This document shows, piece by piece, positions 1 to 9,601 of a stretch of DNA of 64,000 bases. The DNA is from CAZJHX01 sp964545715 (GTDB taxonomy: Bacteria; Myxococcota_A; UBA9042; GCA-2863065), in assembly GCA_964545715.1 (NCBI GenBank), contig CAZJHX010000033.1, positions 8,486 through 72,485 of the forward strand, read 5' to 3'. Made by a program: the position numbers and the translations under genes. Position 1 is the stretch's first letter, and the number at the start of each line of letters is the position of its first letter. The notes beneath the pieces were generated by a model. That model was not told the origin of the DNA, did not search any database, and saw only the letters and a program-made list of their open reading frames with translations.

Positions 1-274
1 CGCTCAGCGACAGCTCGGCGTGTGTAGCAAAGACATCCACGGGCAGCGCCGACTGTCCGCCCAGCGTAATCGTGTAGAGCCCGCCTTTGACGTTGACCTC
101 GTGCGCCTCCTGCCAGATCTGGTCGTCCTCGCTGTCGATGAGAGACACCGTGATCTCGAACGTGCCGTTGGCGGGGTCGCCCGCGGGCGACAGCAGCACG
201 CCGCGGTACGCCACGCCGGGCGGCACGGCGGACAGAGCCGCGGCGGTCCACAGGGCCAGCAGGGTCGCGCTCAC
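1..274 (-). CDS. Exported protein, N-terminal part only
   Basis: Only the first 91 residues are in the window; the rest lies beyond position 1. The GTG start at 274 overlaps the TGA stop of the upstream gene (GTGA junction), so it is the last visible gene of a four-gene operon. It begins with a short signal-peptide-like stretch (SATLLALWTAAALSA). A beta-rich segment follows, with the pattern YRGVLLSPAGDPANGTFEI...QIWQE. The same pattern opens the next gene upstream (271-2448) and the beta-helix protein at 44358, so this is probably a third copy of one N-terminal module. Role unknown; export is inferred from the signal peptide. Confidence 0.75.
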   Translation of the reverse strand, partial: MSATLLALWTAAALSAVPPGVAYRGVLLSPAGDPANGTFEITVSLIDSEDDQIWQEAHEVNVKGGLYTITLGGQSALPVDVFATHAELSLS

Positions 275-2448
275 AGCGGCTCCACCATCAGCAGATGCTG
301 CCCCCGGCCCCAGCCCAGCTCCATCCACCCACAGGTCTGCTGGTGCACGTGCACGGAGAACTTGCGGAGACCCGGTGGCGGCGCGTCGACAAGACAGACC
401 AGCTGCACAGGAAGCTGTTGAAAGTAGCTGACCGGATTAAACGCCTGGTACCGGACGCCGGTCCAGCATTGGTGTGGCGACAGCGCCTTCTTGTCCATGC
501 GGATCGCCACCTGGCCCTGGCCGCCCGCGCAGTTGCTGCCGGCCTGCAGCGTGTCCGAAAAGGTGACCTTCAGCGTCTTCGTGCCCACTGGCACGTCGTA
601 CTCGACCTCCCGATCCGTTTCGGTGAAATCCGAGCCCACCTGGTAGAGGTTCACGCCCCCGTCAATCGAAAATGCGAACGCGGACGGCGCCAGCTCCTCC
701 ACCATCAACAGCGGGGCGCCGCGGTCCTCGCCCAGGTCGGCGATCCCACAGCCTTTTTCCGACTTCACCCGCACCGAAAACTCGTGCTCCCCGGCAGCGA
801 TCCCCGTATGCACGCACGTCAGGACAAACGGATCGTGGAATCGCGCAAGCGGTGCGTCCTTGACCCACGACGAGCGGGCCATCAAGCACGGCTCGGCCAG
901 GGGCTTGCCGCCCATCAGCACCTCGACGTGTCCGCCCCCCTTCTCGCCGCACGTGTCCGCGCGAATCGTGTCGGCGTACGTGACGCGGACGACCGTGTCC
1001 CCACTGGCCTTGGTGAAGGTCAGCTTACGCCCGTCCGCCGGCTCCCACTCGCCCGTCGCGTAGTCCTTTATCGCTCCACCCTCGGTCGAGAACTGCGGCG
1101 TCTCGACCTCCTCCACCAGCACCAGCGGCCGCTTGCCGACGGACGACAGGTTGCCTGCCCCACAGTTGGACTGCTGTGCCCACAGCTCGACGTCGTGCAG
1201 CCCCTTGGGGACATCGGTGATCACGCAGACCAGCGGGGTGTTCATGTGCGACGACTTGTCCGCCTGACCGTCGACCTGGAAGTACGACGACGCGAGACAG
1301 CGGGGCATGGTCATCCCGCCGTCGAGCCGAAGCTCCAGCCGGCCCCAGCTTGGTGACGCGCAGCCAAAGCCCTGGCGAAAATCGTCCGACAGCGTCAGCT
1401 TCAGCGCCGTTGAGTCGGACTCTTTGATGAAAGTCGCACGGCGGCCGGTGCGCAGCCATGGACCTGTCGGACCCGGCGTCGCAGCCTGGTCGGTGTTTCG
1501 GGACGCGGCCCAGCCGGACGGAAAGTACGCCACCAGCGCTTTCAGCTCCGCGGCCGCCGCTTCGACCAGCGCCTGCTGCAGCGAGAACCCGCTCTCAGTC
1601 TTGATGTGCTTGGCGGCCACCACGCCCGGCGCCAGCTTGGCGGACGTCACCACACCGTCCTGCAGCGCCGCGGTCTGGACGGCCCCCTTGGCGATGGCGG
1701 CGCTCGTCACCGAGCCGTCTGCCAGCTCGAGCTGATTGCCGGCGCCCTTGAGCGCGCCCCCCATCACAGTTGTCTGCGTCATGTCGTCCAGCGGGTCCGA
1801 ATCCCAGTTGGCGACCGCGTCCGCCAGCTGGCTCAAAGTCACCGGCCCACAGCTCCAGCCCTCGTCATCCTTGGCGATGATGTCGCCTTCTGCACATATC
1901 CCCGTCGACAGGTGGCTCAGCGTCACCGTTCCCAGCGCGATGGCCGCGGAGTTCACCGCGTCGAACGCTATGGCGGATCCCGTAACAGCCCCCTGCCCCA
2001 GCGCGTCCGCACCGACGGCGCCGCCGGCCAGCTGCTCAGCCGTCACCGCATCCGGCGCCAACCCGCCCGCGCCGATGCAGCCCGAGCAGTTGAGCGCCGA
2101 GGCCACGCCCGCATACGACGCGTGATGGGCCCACAGCAGGCGATGAACGGCCCGGCGCGGCTCAGCCGGGACGCCCGCGAGCGCGATTGCCAACCACAGC
2201 TGATCCGAGCCCAGGTCAACGTCGTCCAGCTCCAACGAGGTCGTCCACGATCCCGCCTCGACCGTCACGTCCACAAGCTGGTCCCAGACCACGTCACCCG
2301 CGTCGTTCTCCAAGGCAAAATGCAGCTCAAACGGCCCGCCGGCGGGCTGCCCGTTCGGGTCATGCAGAACGCCCTGCACGGTCACAGGTGGGGCCGCGTG
2401 CGCGTGGGCCGCCACGATCACTATCAAGACCAGCGCGGGGCGACTCAT
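271..2448 (-). CDS. Secreted protein with three four-Cys modules
   Basis: 725 aa. The ATG at 2448 is chosen because it overlaps the upstream stop (ATGA) and starts a signal peptide (MSRPALVLIVIVAAHAHA). Residues 20-105 form a beta-rich domain shared with its neighbours. About 110-290 hold a CSGCIG motif followed by repeats of the type LAxGAVxxxAL, like the linker repeats of some tail-fibre proteins. Residues 309-449, 450-587 and 588-725 are three tandem modules of about 139 aa. Each has four cysteines spaced x20, x23 and x20-21, and ends in a variant of LLMVEEL. I do not recognise this module. The gene sits between two related genes in one operon. A structural or surface role is inference. 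Confidence 0.85.
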   Translation of the reverse strand: MSRPALVLIVIVAAHAHAAPPVTVQGVLHDPNGQPAGGPFELHFALENDAGDVVWDQLVDVTVEAGSWTTSLELDDVDLGSDQLWLAIALAGVPAEPRRAVHRLLWAHHASYAGVASALNCSGCIGAGGLAPDAVTAEQLAGGAVGADALGQGAVTGSAIAFDAVNSAAIALGTVTLSHLSTGICAEGDIIAKDDEGWSCGPVTLSQLADAVANWDSDPLDDMTQTTVMGGALKGAGNQLELADGSVTSAAIAKGAVQTAALQDGVVTSAKLAPGVVAAKHIKTESGFSLQQALVEAAAAELKALVAYFPSGWAASRNTDQAATPGPTGPWLRTGRRATFIKESDSTALKLTLSDDFRQGFGCASPSWGRLELRLDGGMTMPRCLASSYFQVDGQADKSSHMNTPLVCVITDVPKGLHDVELWAQQSNCGAGNLSSVGKRPLVLVEEVETPQFSTEGGAIKDYATGEWEPADGRKLTFTKASGDTVVRVTYADTIRADTCGEKGGGHVEVLMGGKPLAEPCLMARSSWVKDAPLARFHDPFVLTCVHTGIAAGEHEFSVRVKSEKGCGIADLGEDRGAPLLMVEELAPSAFAFSIDGGVNLYQVGSDFTETDREVEYDVPVGTKTLKVTFSDTLQAGSNCAGGQGQVAIRMDKKALSPHQCWTGVRYQAFNPVSYFQQLPVQLVCLVDAPPPGLRKFSVHVHQQTCGWMELGWGRGQHLLMVEPL

Positions 2449-5009
2449 AGCGGCTTCACCATCAGCATAGGCTGACTGCGGTGGTGGCCCATCACCGCGC
2501 TGCCACACCCCTCCACGCGCCAGAGCACATCAAATGCGACGTTCCCTACCGGCGGGGCGCGCACGACGCAGCTCAGATGGAACGGCAGGTGGTTGTCGTG
2601 GTTCTTCGTGGTGTGGTTGGTCTGGATGTGCTGGGCCAGCCCACAGCCCCCCGGCAGCGGCTGGCCCTCCATGTGGACCTCCACAACGGCCTCCCCGCCG
2701 TCGCAGTTGAGGGAGGATCTCAGGGTATCGGAGTACGTCAGCAGCAGCGTCTCGCCCGGCTCGTTCACCGCGTGCTTCACTGTTCTGCCCAGCACGGGCG
2801 ACAAGACCGTGCCAGTGAACTCTGATGTCACAGTGCCGGTATTGGCGTATGTGATGACGCCCGGCGCACGCTCTTGCACGGTCAGCACAGGATGGCCGCG
2901 CAGCTCGCCGAAGCTCATGCCCCCGCAGTTCGTTTGGGTGGCCTGCACCGTGAAAATGTGCTGTTCGGCGGAGACCCCGGCCTGCACACAGCTCATCGCC
3001 AAAGGCAGCGCCAGCTTCTGCGTCGTGATGCCGAACCCCTGGGTGAAGTGCGCCACCCTGCAGGGCGGGCTCATGGACTCGCCGTCCATCAAGACCTCGA
3101 TGTCGGTGCCTCCGTGATCACAGCCCAACCCAGCAGACACGGAGTCGGCGTAAGTGATCTCCAGCAGGGTCTCCTCCGACGCCTTGTCCAAAGTGACCGT
3201 TCGTCCGTCCAACTTGATGGGCAAAATGCCGCTGTGGTTGACCAACGGCGCGCCGTCCACGCTGTACTCCAGCGAGGTGGGCTCCAGCTCCTCCACCAGC
3301 AACAGACTTTGCGGGTGGTTCCAAGCCATCGACGCCGTCCCGCAGCCGATCTGCCAGGCCCACACCTCAAACGTGTGCAGCCCCTTCTCGACACCGTCCG
3401 CAAGACAGACCATCTGAAACGGCAGCTGCAGGGATTTTGTGCCGGACACGGGAACGTACTCGTACTCAGAGCTGGCCCAGCAGCTGCCGGACGCCCCGTC
3501 GATGCGCACCTCCACGCGCGCCTGGCTGGCGTCTCCGCAGCCCCAGCCCTGGCGCAGGTTGTCGGACAGGGTAAACCGCAGCAGGGTGTCGTCAGACTTC
3601 TTGAGCAGCTGGACACGTCGCCCGACGCGCATCCACCCCAGCTGAGTCGGCAATTCACCGCTTCGCCGCTCCGGCCCGGAGGCGGACCAGCCGGTCGGGA
3701 ACAGCGACAGGACGCCCGACTCCCCGGTGCCCAGCGCATCGAGCGCGGCCTCGGTTTGTGGGGATGCCGCGAGCGCGTCCTCGGCGAGCTTGGCCACCGT
3801 CACCGCGTCATCCGCCAGAGCGTCGGTACCGACCGCCAGGTCCGCCAACGCAAACGCCTTCACCGCACCATCGACGATGGTCGTCTTGTTGTGCAGACCC
3901 GTCAGGTCACCGCCCGCCGGGGTGTCCAGCGTCACGTCGTCACCCTCGTTCCAGTCAAACATCGCAAACGAGGGCTCTGTCGCGGACACCGTCAGCGCGG
4001 CACACGCCCAGAATCCACCGCTTGTCCACGTCAGGGCGTGCCCGCCCTTGCAGATCGGCGGCTCGAGATCGGACAGCGCAACGGCTCCGGGGCCCAACGC
4101 GGCGCCTGTCACCGCACCCTCCGCAAACGCCGATGAGGTGATCGCGCCGTCGGCCAGCTGAAGCACGCCTACCGAGTCGGGCGCCAGGCCGGCCGCGTCC
4201 ACGGCACCGTCGGCCAGCTGGTCGGACCCAACACACTCGGTACAGGCGAGGTCGGACGCGACATCAACCGCTTGCGCATGCCACGCCCAGGGGGCAGGCA
4301 GCAGAGGATGCGGGAGGGCCGTCGGACCGCCCGCAACCTGGACCGTCACCGAGAGGCCGGTGGCCTCGGTCAGGGCGGCGAAATCCAACGCGATGCCCAC
4401 GCCCAACCGCACGGTGTAGGCGCCATCGATGACGACCACGCCGTCGAACGTCTCCTCGTGAACTGAGATGTCGCTGCCGTCGGTCAGCGTCACGGTCAGG
4501 TCGAACTCACCGTCCACCACCACACCCTCACCGTCCAGCACCAGGCCGCGGTGCACCAGCAGACCCGCACCTGTTGCGGCGGTCGTGTCCAGCTCCGATC
4601 CACCGCTCAAGGAGACCACCGCCCCAAAGCCGGTCGTCGCCGCTACCAGGTATCCCGAGCTGGTCTCACCCGCGCCCGCGGCGCTCACAAAGAACGGCAG
4701 CACGCGGGTGGACGGCGCCGCCACATCCGGCTGAGCCACATCGGGAGCATCCGGAACATCCGGGGCGTCGGGCGTGTCCGGCGCGTCCACGTCGGGTACA
4801 GCCACCTCCTCGGCGTCCGCAGGCTGCCCCGTGTCCGGCGGATCGGGCGGCACATCGACCGGGACGTCCGCGATGTCTGAGACATCCTCTGCGTCGATTG
4901 CGGACACGTCCGGCTGGCCGGAGTCGAAGTGCTCGGGTCCCAGCACCGGCGCCAGATCCGAGCACCCCACCACACACAGAACCAGCATCGCCGAGGAGAC
5001 GCGGCGCAT
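2445..5009 (-). CDS. Lipoprotein with three four-Cys modules
   Basis: 854 aa. The N-terminus has a lipobox (LCVVGC), so it should be a lipid-anchored exported protein. Residues 25-100 form an Asp/Val/Pro-rich linker (PDVPDAPDV type). The middle contains CTECVG followed by repeats such as QLADGAV and ALGPGAV, then a CxxG...GFWAC motif shared with the gene at 44358. Residues about 437-576, 577-715 and 716-854 are three copies of the four-Cys module also found in the next gene, with spacings x18-19, x23-24 and x20. The ATG at 5009 shares one base with the upstream TGA (TGATG); the 3' end overlaps the next gene by 4 nt. Function unknown. Confidence 0.87.
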   Translation of the reverse strand: MRRVSSAMLVLCVVGCSDLAPVLGPEHFDSGQPDVSAIDAEDVSDIADVPVDVPPDPPDTGQPADAEEVAVPDVDAPDTPDAPDVPDAPDVAQPDVAAPSTRVLPFFVSAAGAGETSSGYLVAATTGFGAVVSLSGGSELDTTAATGAGLLVHRGLVLDGEGVVVDGEFDLTVTLTDGSDISVHEETFDGVVVIDGAYTVRLGVGIALDFAALTEATGLSVTVQVAGGPTALPHPLLPAPWAWHAQAVDVASDLACTECVGSDQLADGAVDAAGLAPDSVGVLQLADGAITSSAFAEGAVTGAALGPGAVALSDLEPPICKGGHALTWTSGGFWACAALTVSATEPSFAMFDWNEGDDVTLDTPAGGDLTGLHNKTTIVDGAVKAFALADLAVGTDALADDAVTVAKLAEDALAASPQTEAALDALGTGESGVLSLFPTGWSASGPERRSGELPTQLGWMRVGRRVQLLKKSDDTLLRFTLSDNLRQGWGCGDASQARVEVRIDGASGSCWASSEYEYVPVSGTKSLQLPFQMVCLADGVEKGLHTFEVWAWQIGCGTASMAWNHPQSLLLVEELEPTSLEYSVDGAPLVNHSGILPIKLDGRTVTLDKASEETLLEITYADSVSAGLGCDHGGTDIEVLMDGESMSPPCRVAHFTQGFGITTQKLALPLAMSCVQAGVSAEQHIFTVQATQTNCGGMSFGELRGHPVLTVQERAPGVITYANTGTVTSEFTGTVLSPVLGRTVKHAVNEPGETLLLTYSDTLRSSLNCDGGEAVVEVHMEGQPLPGGCGLAQHIQTNHTTKNHDNHLPFHLSCVVRAPPVGNVAFDVLWRVEGCGSAVMGHHRSQPMLMVKPL

Positions 5010-6127
5010 CAGAAGCCGATCACCGCCGACAGACCACCGCCGGCTCGCGTGGCCATGGGGACGATGGTGGCGGACGGGGGGCTTGTGGCGTCCATGGCAA
5101 ACAGCACGACCGACGTCGCGGCGAGCACTCCGCCCGCAATCGACAGCGCCATCCCCGCCGCCCGCGCCGTCTCAAAGTTCGACTCGATGTCGGCACGAGC
5201 GGCGTTGTAGGCGCTCAACTCGGTCGCCTCATGGTTCAGCGTCTCGGAGTCAGCCGCCAGGCTCTCTGACCAGCCGTACATGCCCGCGGCAGCGCCCCCA
5301 GCCGCCAATGCGACGCCGGCGGTGACCCACGCCCAGGTGCGCAGGCTGCTGTCATGTGCCGCGGCATCGGCGTTGATCGTCGTCGAGCGCTTGGGCAGCA
5401 CCCGCACCTCGGTCTCGACCGGTGAGCCCGAGGCGCGGGTCAGCACCAAGTGGTGGCGGCCCGCGTCCAGCTCCAGCTCGCGAACGGCGCCGGCATCCAC
5501 GATCAGGTCGCGCTTGTTCAGCTGTATCCCCGTCAGCCCCAGCGCGGCCGGCAGCCGGATCGTTCCGCGTGCACCGTCCATCTGCGCCGGTGGCCACGGC
5601 GTGCGTCGCCCGACCTCCAGCTCCCGCTGCCAGCAACGCGCTGACGACGACGCCTTGGCGAACACGCAGATCAGGTGCTTGCCGCGCGCGACCGCGTAGT
5701 CGGCCCGACGCTGGCTCACCAGCCCGTCGTCGACCTGGACCAGGCTCCCCGCCGCCACGTCAAAGCGCAGCACACACCGCTCAGCCACGCTCTTGAGCGC
5801 CGTGCCGCGCGCCTGGGCCAGCGCCTTCAGCTCGTCAGGCACGCCCTCGTACGCCACCACTGTCAGATACGTCTGATACGCCTCGCCAAGCCGGTCCAGC
5901 GCCTCCAGCGTGCGGCCGATGTTGTACAGATAGGTGGGCTGAGGCGACGTCCGGTGGGCCACGCGCAGCCACTTCAGGGCGGTGCGGTGATCACCGGCAG
6001 TCCGCGCCTTGCCCGCGCGCACGTAAGCCTCCTGGGCATCGATCGGGGGCGGCTCAGCGGCGGCAGGCAGCGACATACACAGCGCTGCGGCCGCGACGAC
6101 CACATGACGAACCAACCTCAAAAACAC
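5009..6127 (-). CDS. TPR-containing exported membrane protein
   Basis: 372 aa from the GTG at 6127, chosen because it gives a clean signal peptide ending in LPAAAEP; TTG at 6121 is equally possible and neither has a clear ribosome binding site. An upstream ATG at 6220 would add about 31 residues unlike a signal peptide. Residues about 30-95 look like tetratricopeptide repeats (AGDHRTALKWLRVAHRTSP...YLYNIGRTLEAL). A beta-rich PEGA-like middle follows. Two hydrophobic segments lie at about 265-284 and 323-345, near the end. This layout is common in myxobacterial proteins of unknown role. It is the first gene of the operon continuing to position 1. Confidence 0.8.
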   Translation of the reverse strand: MFLRLVRHVVVAAAALCMSLPAAAEPPPIDAQEAYVRAGKARTAGDHRTALKWLRVAHRTSPQPTYLYNIGRTLEALDRLGEAYQTYLTVVAYEGVPDELKALAQARGTALKSVAERCVLRFDVAAGSLVQVDDGLVSQRRADYAVARGKHLICVFAKASSSARCWQRELEVGRRTPWPPAQMDGARGTIRLPAALGLTGIQLNKRDLIVDAGAVRELELDAGRHHLVLTRASGSPVETEVRVLPKRSTTINADAAAHDSSLRTWAWVTAGVALAAGGAAAGMYGWSESLAADSETLNHEATELSAYNAARADIESNFETARAAGMALSIAGGVLAATSVVLFAMDATSPPSATIVPMATRAGGGLSAVIGF

Positions 6128-6146
6128 GATGTCGCATGCTACCGCG

Positions 6147-6236
6147 TTTGGAGGCCGCGCATCCACCCGGGGCTGAGCAGTGATCGTCGCGCTCGGCCAG
6201 CGGCGGATCGAGCAGTGCAAGCGTAGCGCCGCGGTC
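6147..6236 (-). pseudogene. Decayed 3' fragment of a radical SAM gene
   Basis: This 90 bp stretch aligns with the last 90 bp of the radical SAM gene at 23432-24307 (positions 23431-23521), with about 13 mismatches and one deleted base at 6182/6183. Translated on minus, the start still reads LLDPPLAERD, against LLDPVLAERD in the intact gene. The deletion then shifts the frame and the original stop codon is lost (TAA became CAA). Similarity ends abruptly on the upstream side. It is best explained as the remnant of a second copy, lying between the LamG gene and the TPR operon. Confidence 0.8.
6216..6231 (-). promoter_or_regulatory. Possible sigma-54 promoter for the TPR operon
   Basis: On minus, the sequence CGGCGCTACGCTTGCA has GG, exactly 10 bases, then GC within TTGCA, matching the -24/-12 consensus except for T to C at the first base. 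It ends about 90 bp upstream of the likely start of the 5009-6127 gene. It lies inside the radical SAM remnant, and the intact copy of that sequence does not contain the TTGCA. Such a match can arise by chance in GC-rich DNA. Confidence 0.3.
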
Positions 6237-6346
6237 TAGATGTCCTCGGCGGAAATGGTGACACATTGGCGCGGACGGATCGTCGCCTCGCAAGGCGGGC
6301 GAACGGCGTCGCCGCGCGGGTAGGAACGAATTTCCGACATCGACCC

Positions 6347-9300
6347 CTAGTCGACCGGCACGGACTCCGCCCAGTGGGCCTGAACCTGTGCGGGCGTCAG
6401 GGCCACATCAAAGAACATGACGTCGTCCAGGGTGTGGGCGTGCGCAAACTTGGATTCGGGGAAGTGGCCCAGGGCGAACGTGCCGCTGGTGGTATTTGGC
6501 GCGACGTAGGGCGCTGCGCCGCCGACCTGGCCGTTGTGGTACGCCGTGATCGTTGCGTCCTTCACCACCAGGGTGAAGTGGGTCCACACACCGGCGGTGG
6601 CGATGGGGCCCAGCTCGTGGTTGGTGTCGGCGCCGCCGGTGACCTCGGTCTGCAGGCGCAGAGCACCGCCGTTGACGCGCAGGGCCCACAAGTTGGTGCT
6701 CAGCGACTCGCCTTTGCCGCCCAGGTACATGAAGGGGCCATAGCCCCCGACGGCGTCACGGCGCAGCCAGAAGGACACCGACATGGCGTCCGCCTGGACC
6801 AGCTGTTTGAGCTTGGACGCAAAGGCGGAGAGGGCGACCGTGCCCTGGTAGTCGGAGAACTGCGCCGCCTGGCCGTGCACGCCTGAGGGCCACGCCACGT
6901 TGGTCGCGACGCCGTCGAACCCGCCCGCCGAGTCCGTGGCGTTGCCGTCCAGCGGCCAATGCGCAACCGGGGCGGGCACCGACGGGCAGCCGTCCTCGCT
7001 GGTGGTGCACGTCGGACCGGGCGCCGGCAGCGGCTTGGGCGGCGGTGACCAGCCCTGGACGATGTGCTCCATCTGGGCGGTCGTCAGCGGCACGTCGTAG
7101 AAGCGCAGATCGTCGATCACGCCGTGCATGGGCCACAGCCCCGGCCCGAATGCCCCGATCCGGAACGTGCCGGACTGCGACTGCAGGGCGGGCGCAGCGA
7201 CGGTTGTAAACGCCTTGTCGTCCAACCAGATCTTCAGATCGCCGTCCGCCACGGTAAGCACCAGCGTGTGGTGCAGGTCATCGTCCGGCATCGCCACCAG
7301 GGCCTGCAGCGTGTCCTCCCCGTCCCCGGTCTCGGCCAGCACCTTCAGGGTGCCGTTGTTGACCTCCAGCCACCAGCTGTTGGCGGCTTGTGTCTCCGCA
7401 TTGTCGCCCAGCGCGAACAGCACGCGCCGCTCCGCGACGGAGTCCAGGCGAAAGCGCATGACGGCCGTGAACGCCTCCTTGAGCGCAAGAAACGTGGCAG
7501 CAAACGCGTCCGCCTTCACGCCGGGCGCGACCTGAAGCCCCTGCGTCCACGGTGTCTCCTCGAAGACCGCGACGTGACCCGGGTATGTCTGCGCCGAGCC
7601 ACCGCCCGCATGGTTCGCCAGGTCTCCGTCAAAGCGCCAATGGGCGACCGGCGCGGGTGGGCAGTCGGCGGGCACCGCCGCATCGCAGGGGTACTCCTCT
7701 GGCAGCTCGTCCGGACCGGCGGGGTTCAGCGAGTCGTCCAGCACCGCCACGATCTGCTCGGCCGTGAGCGCTTTGTCGTAGACCCGGACATCGTCCAGCG
7801 CATGGTGAAGCGCGGCCGGCGTCTGCGAAAACTGGCCCAGCAGCACCTGCTGCGAGGTGGTCTGGGCTGTCTTGTACGCCTGCGTCTTCGACGGGAGGCC
7901 GCCGCGGTAGGTCGAGACCTGCCCGTCCTTGATAACGATGGCCACGTGGCCCCACGATCCCACGGCCAGCGCCGGTGTCAGGCCCAGGGTCGGGTTCTTC
8001 TGCCCCTCACCGTATTCGGAGCGCTGGTTTATCGAGTCTCCAACCAGCTCCAGACCCCACATGTTGGAGGCCAGATCAGCGCCCTCCGTGCCAAGCGAGA
8101 GAAAGAAGCCGCCCGACAGCGCGTCGCGGCGAAACCACAAGGCGATGGTGACCTCGGCCTCGGGATCGGTGACCAATGCCTGCATCTTGTCCGCGAAGCT
8201 GGAGATGTCGACGCGGCCGGGGTAGGCGGCAAACTGCGCGGCTTTCCCGCTGGGGCCGTCGATCCAGGTCACGTTGGCACTGGGCACGCCCGGATAGTTG
8301 CCGCTCGCGTCGGCGCCGTCGCCGTCCAGCCGCCAATGCGCGACAGGGGCGGGCAGCGCCGCACACCCGCCTGGCGTATCCGAGCAGGTGGGCAGACCCG
8401 GCGGTGGCTGTGCTGTCGGCGGGGCGTCGCCCTCGACGATCTTCGCAAGCTGGCCTGCCGTCAGCGCCTGGTCATAGAAGCGCACGTCGTCGAGCACCCC
8501 GTCCAGCTGGCTCGCGCCGGTCGAGAAGGAGCCAAGCGTAAGCGCGGTCGACGTGGACTCGAAAGCGGGCAGCGGCTGTGGCGCCCCCGCCTGGCCGTCC
8601 ACCCAGGACCAGATCTGACCACCGCTGACCACGACCGCCACGCGATGCTGCGCGCCGCCGGCACCCAGCGCTGCCAGAGTTACCTGGTCGTTTGCGCCCG
8701 CGCCGTGCTCCGTCGCCAGGACGAGCGGCTTGCCGCTGCCTTGCGTCTTGAGCGAGTAGGCGTTTGTGGCCAGCGACTCGCCGCTGGAGCCCAGGCCGAA
8801 GATGGTGCCCTCGTCGGCGCCGACATCCACCGAGAGCCGTATAAACGCCGTGTAGTGAGACAGATTTGCTGAAAAGACGCCGGCAAACGCAGAGATCGGC
8901 ACACCGGGGCCGACGCGGATGCCCTGGCCCCAGCCCGTGTCCACGAAGCCGGGGGTCAGCCCTTTGAAGACACCGGCGTCGGCGCCACCCGCGTGGTCCA
9001 CCAGATCGCCGTCGAAGCGCCAGTGCGCGACAGGGGGCGGCGGGCAATCATCCCCGGCGCACGGGTATGGACCCGGGACAGCGGGTACGTCCTGCTCGGA
9101 GACGTCCGGCACATCCGGCTCGGGCACATCCGGCACGTCCNNNNNNNNNNNNNNNNNNNNNNNNNNNNNNNNNNNNNNNNNNNNNNNNNNNNNNNNNNNN
9201 NNNNNNNNNNNNNNNNNNNNNNNNNNNNNNNNNNNNNNNNACGTCCTGCTCGGAGACGTCCGGCACATCCGGCTCGGGCACATCCGGCACGTCCGGCTCG

Positions 9301-9518
9301 GGCACATCCTCGCCGCCATCCGGGGGACCGGCGCTGTCCGCACCGGCGTCGTCGGCAGCCTCCACATCCTCAGGGCGCGCGGCGTCGAGCTCGGCGGAGG
9401 CGTCGGCAACGGCGGCATCCCACCCCGCAGTATCCGGGAGCGGCGGGGGCGTCCCCAGGTCCAGTGTGCACGCCACGGCGAGGAGGCACGTGACCATTCC
9501 AATCCAAACAATACGCAT
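6347..9518 (-). CDS. Lipoprotein with four LamG-like domains, gap inside
   Basis: It starts at ATG 9518 with a lipoprotein signal (MRIVWIGMVTCLLAVAC). An Ala/Asp-rich stretch and tandem EPDVPDV/SEQDV linker repeats follow and run into the 100-N gap at 9141-9240. The reading frame differs on the two sides of the gap, so the true gap length must be a multiple of 3 rather than 100. After the gap come four LamG/concanavalin-like domains of about 200 aa, each opening with PVAHWRFDGD or a variant (near 9030, 8340, 7650 and 6965) and ending with LDDVRFYDxALT. The domains suggest binding of glycans or proteins at the cell surface, which is inference. Confidence 0.85.
9087..9294. repeat. Identical 54-bp blocks flanking an assembly gap
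   Basis: Positions 9087-9140 and 9241-9294 are identical over 54 bp and are separated only by N. They encode DVPDVPEPDVPDVSEQDV-type repeats. The block is a multiple of 3 (18 codons). Either it is a true tandem repeat that the assembler could not cross, or the two contig ends overlap and the repeat exists once. Confidence 0.9.
9141..9240. other. 100-N assembly gap of unknown length
   Basis: Exactly 100 N, the usual placeholder for an unsized scaffold gap. It falls in the low-complexity linker of the quadruple-LamG gene and breaks its reading frame. Confidence 0.97.
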
Positions 9519-9601
9519 TTCGGCCGATCATACTGCCACAGTCGGATACACACCATCGTCGCCCCGCATGACGCAGGCCGATCGGCTATCGAGCCGGCGG
9601 T

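Noticed and set aside
6284..6297. CGCCT-CGCA-AGGCG hairpin after the LamG gene
   Set aside because: Five-base stem without T-tract; weak as terminator.
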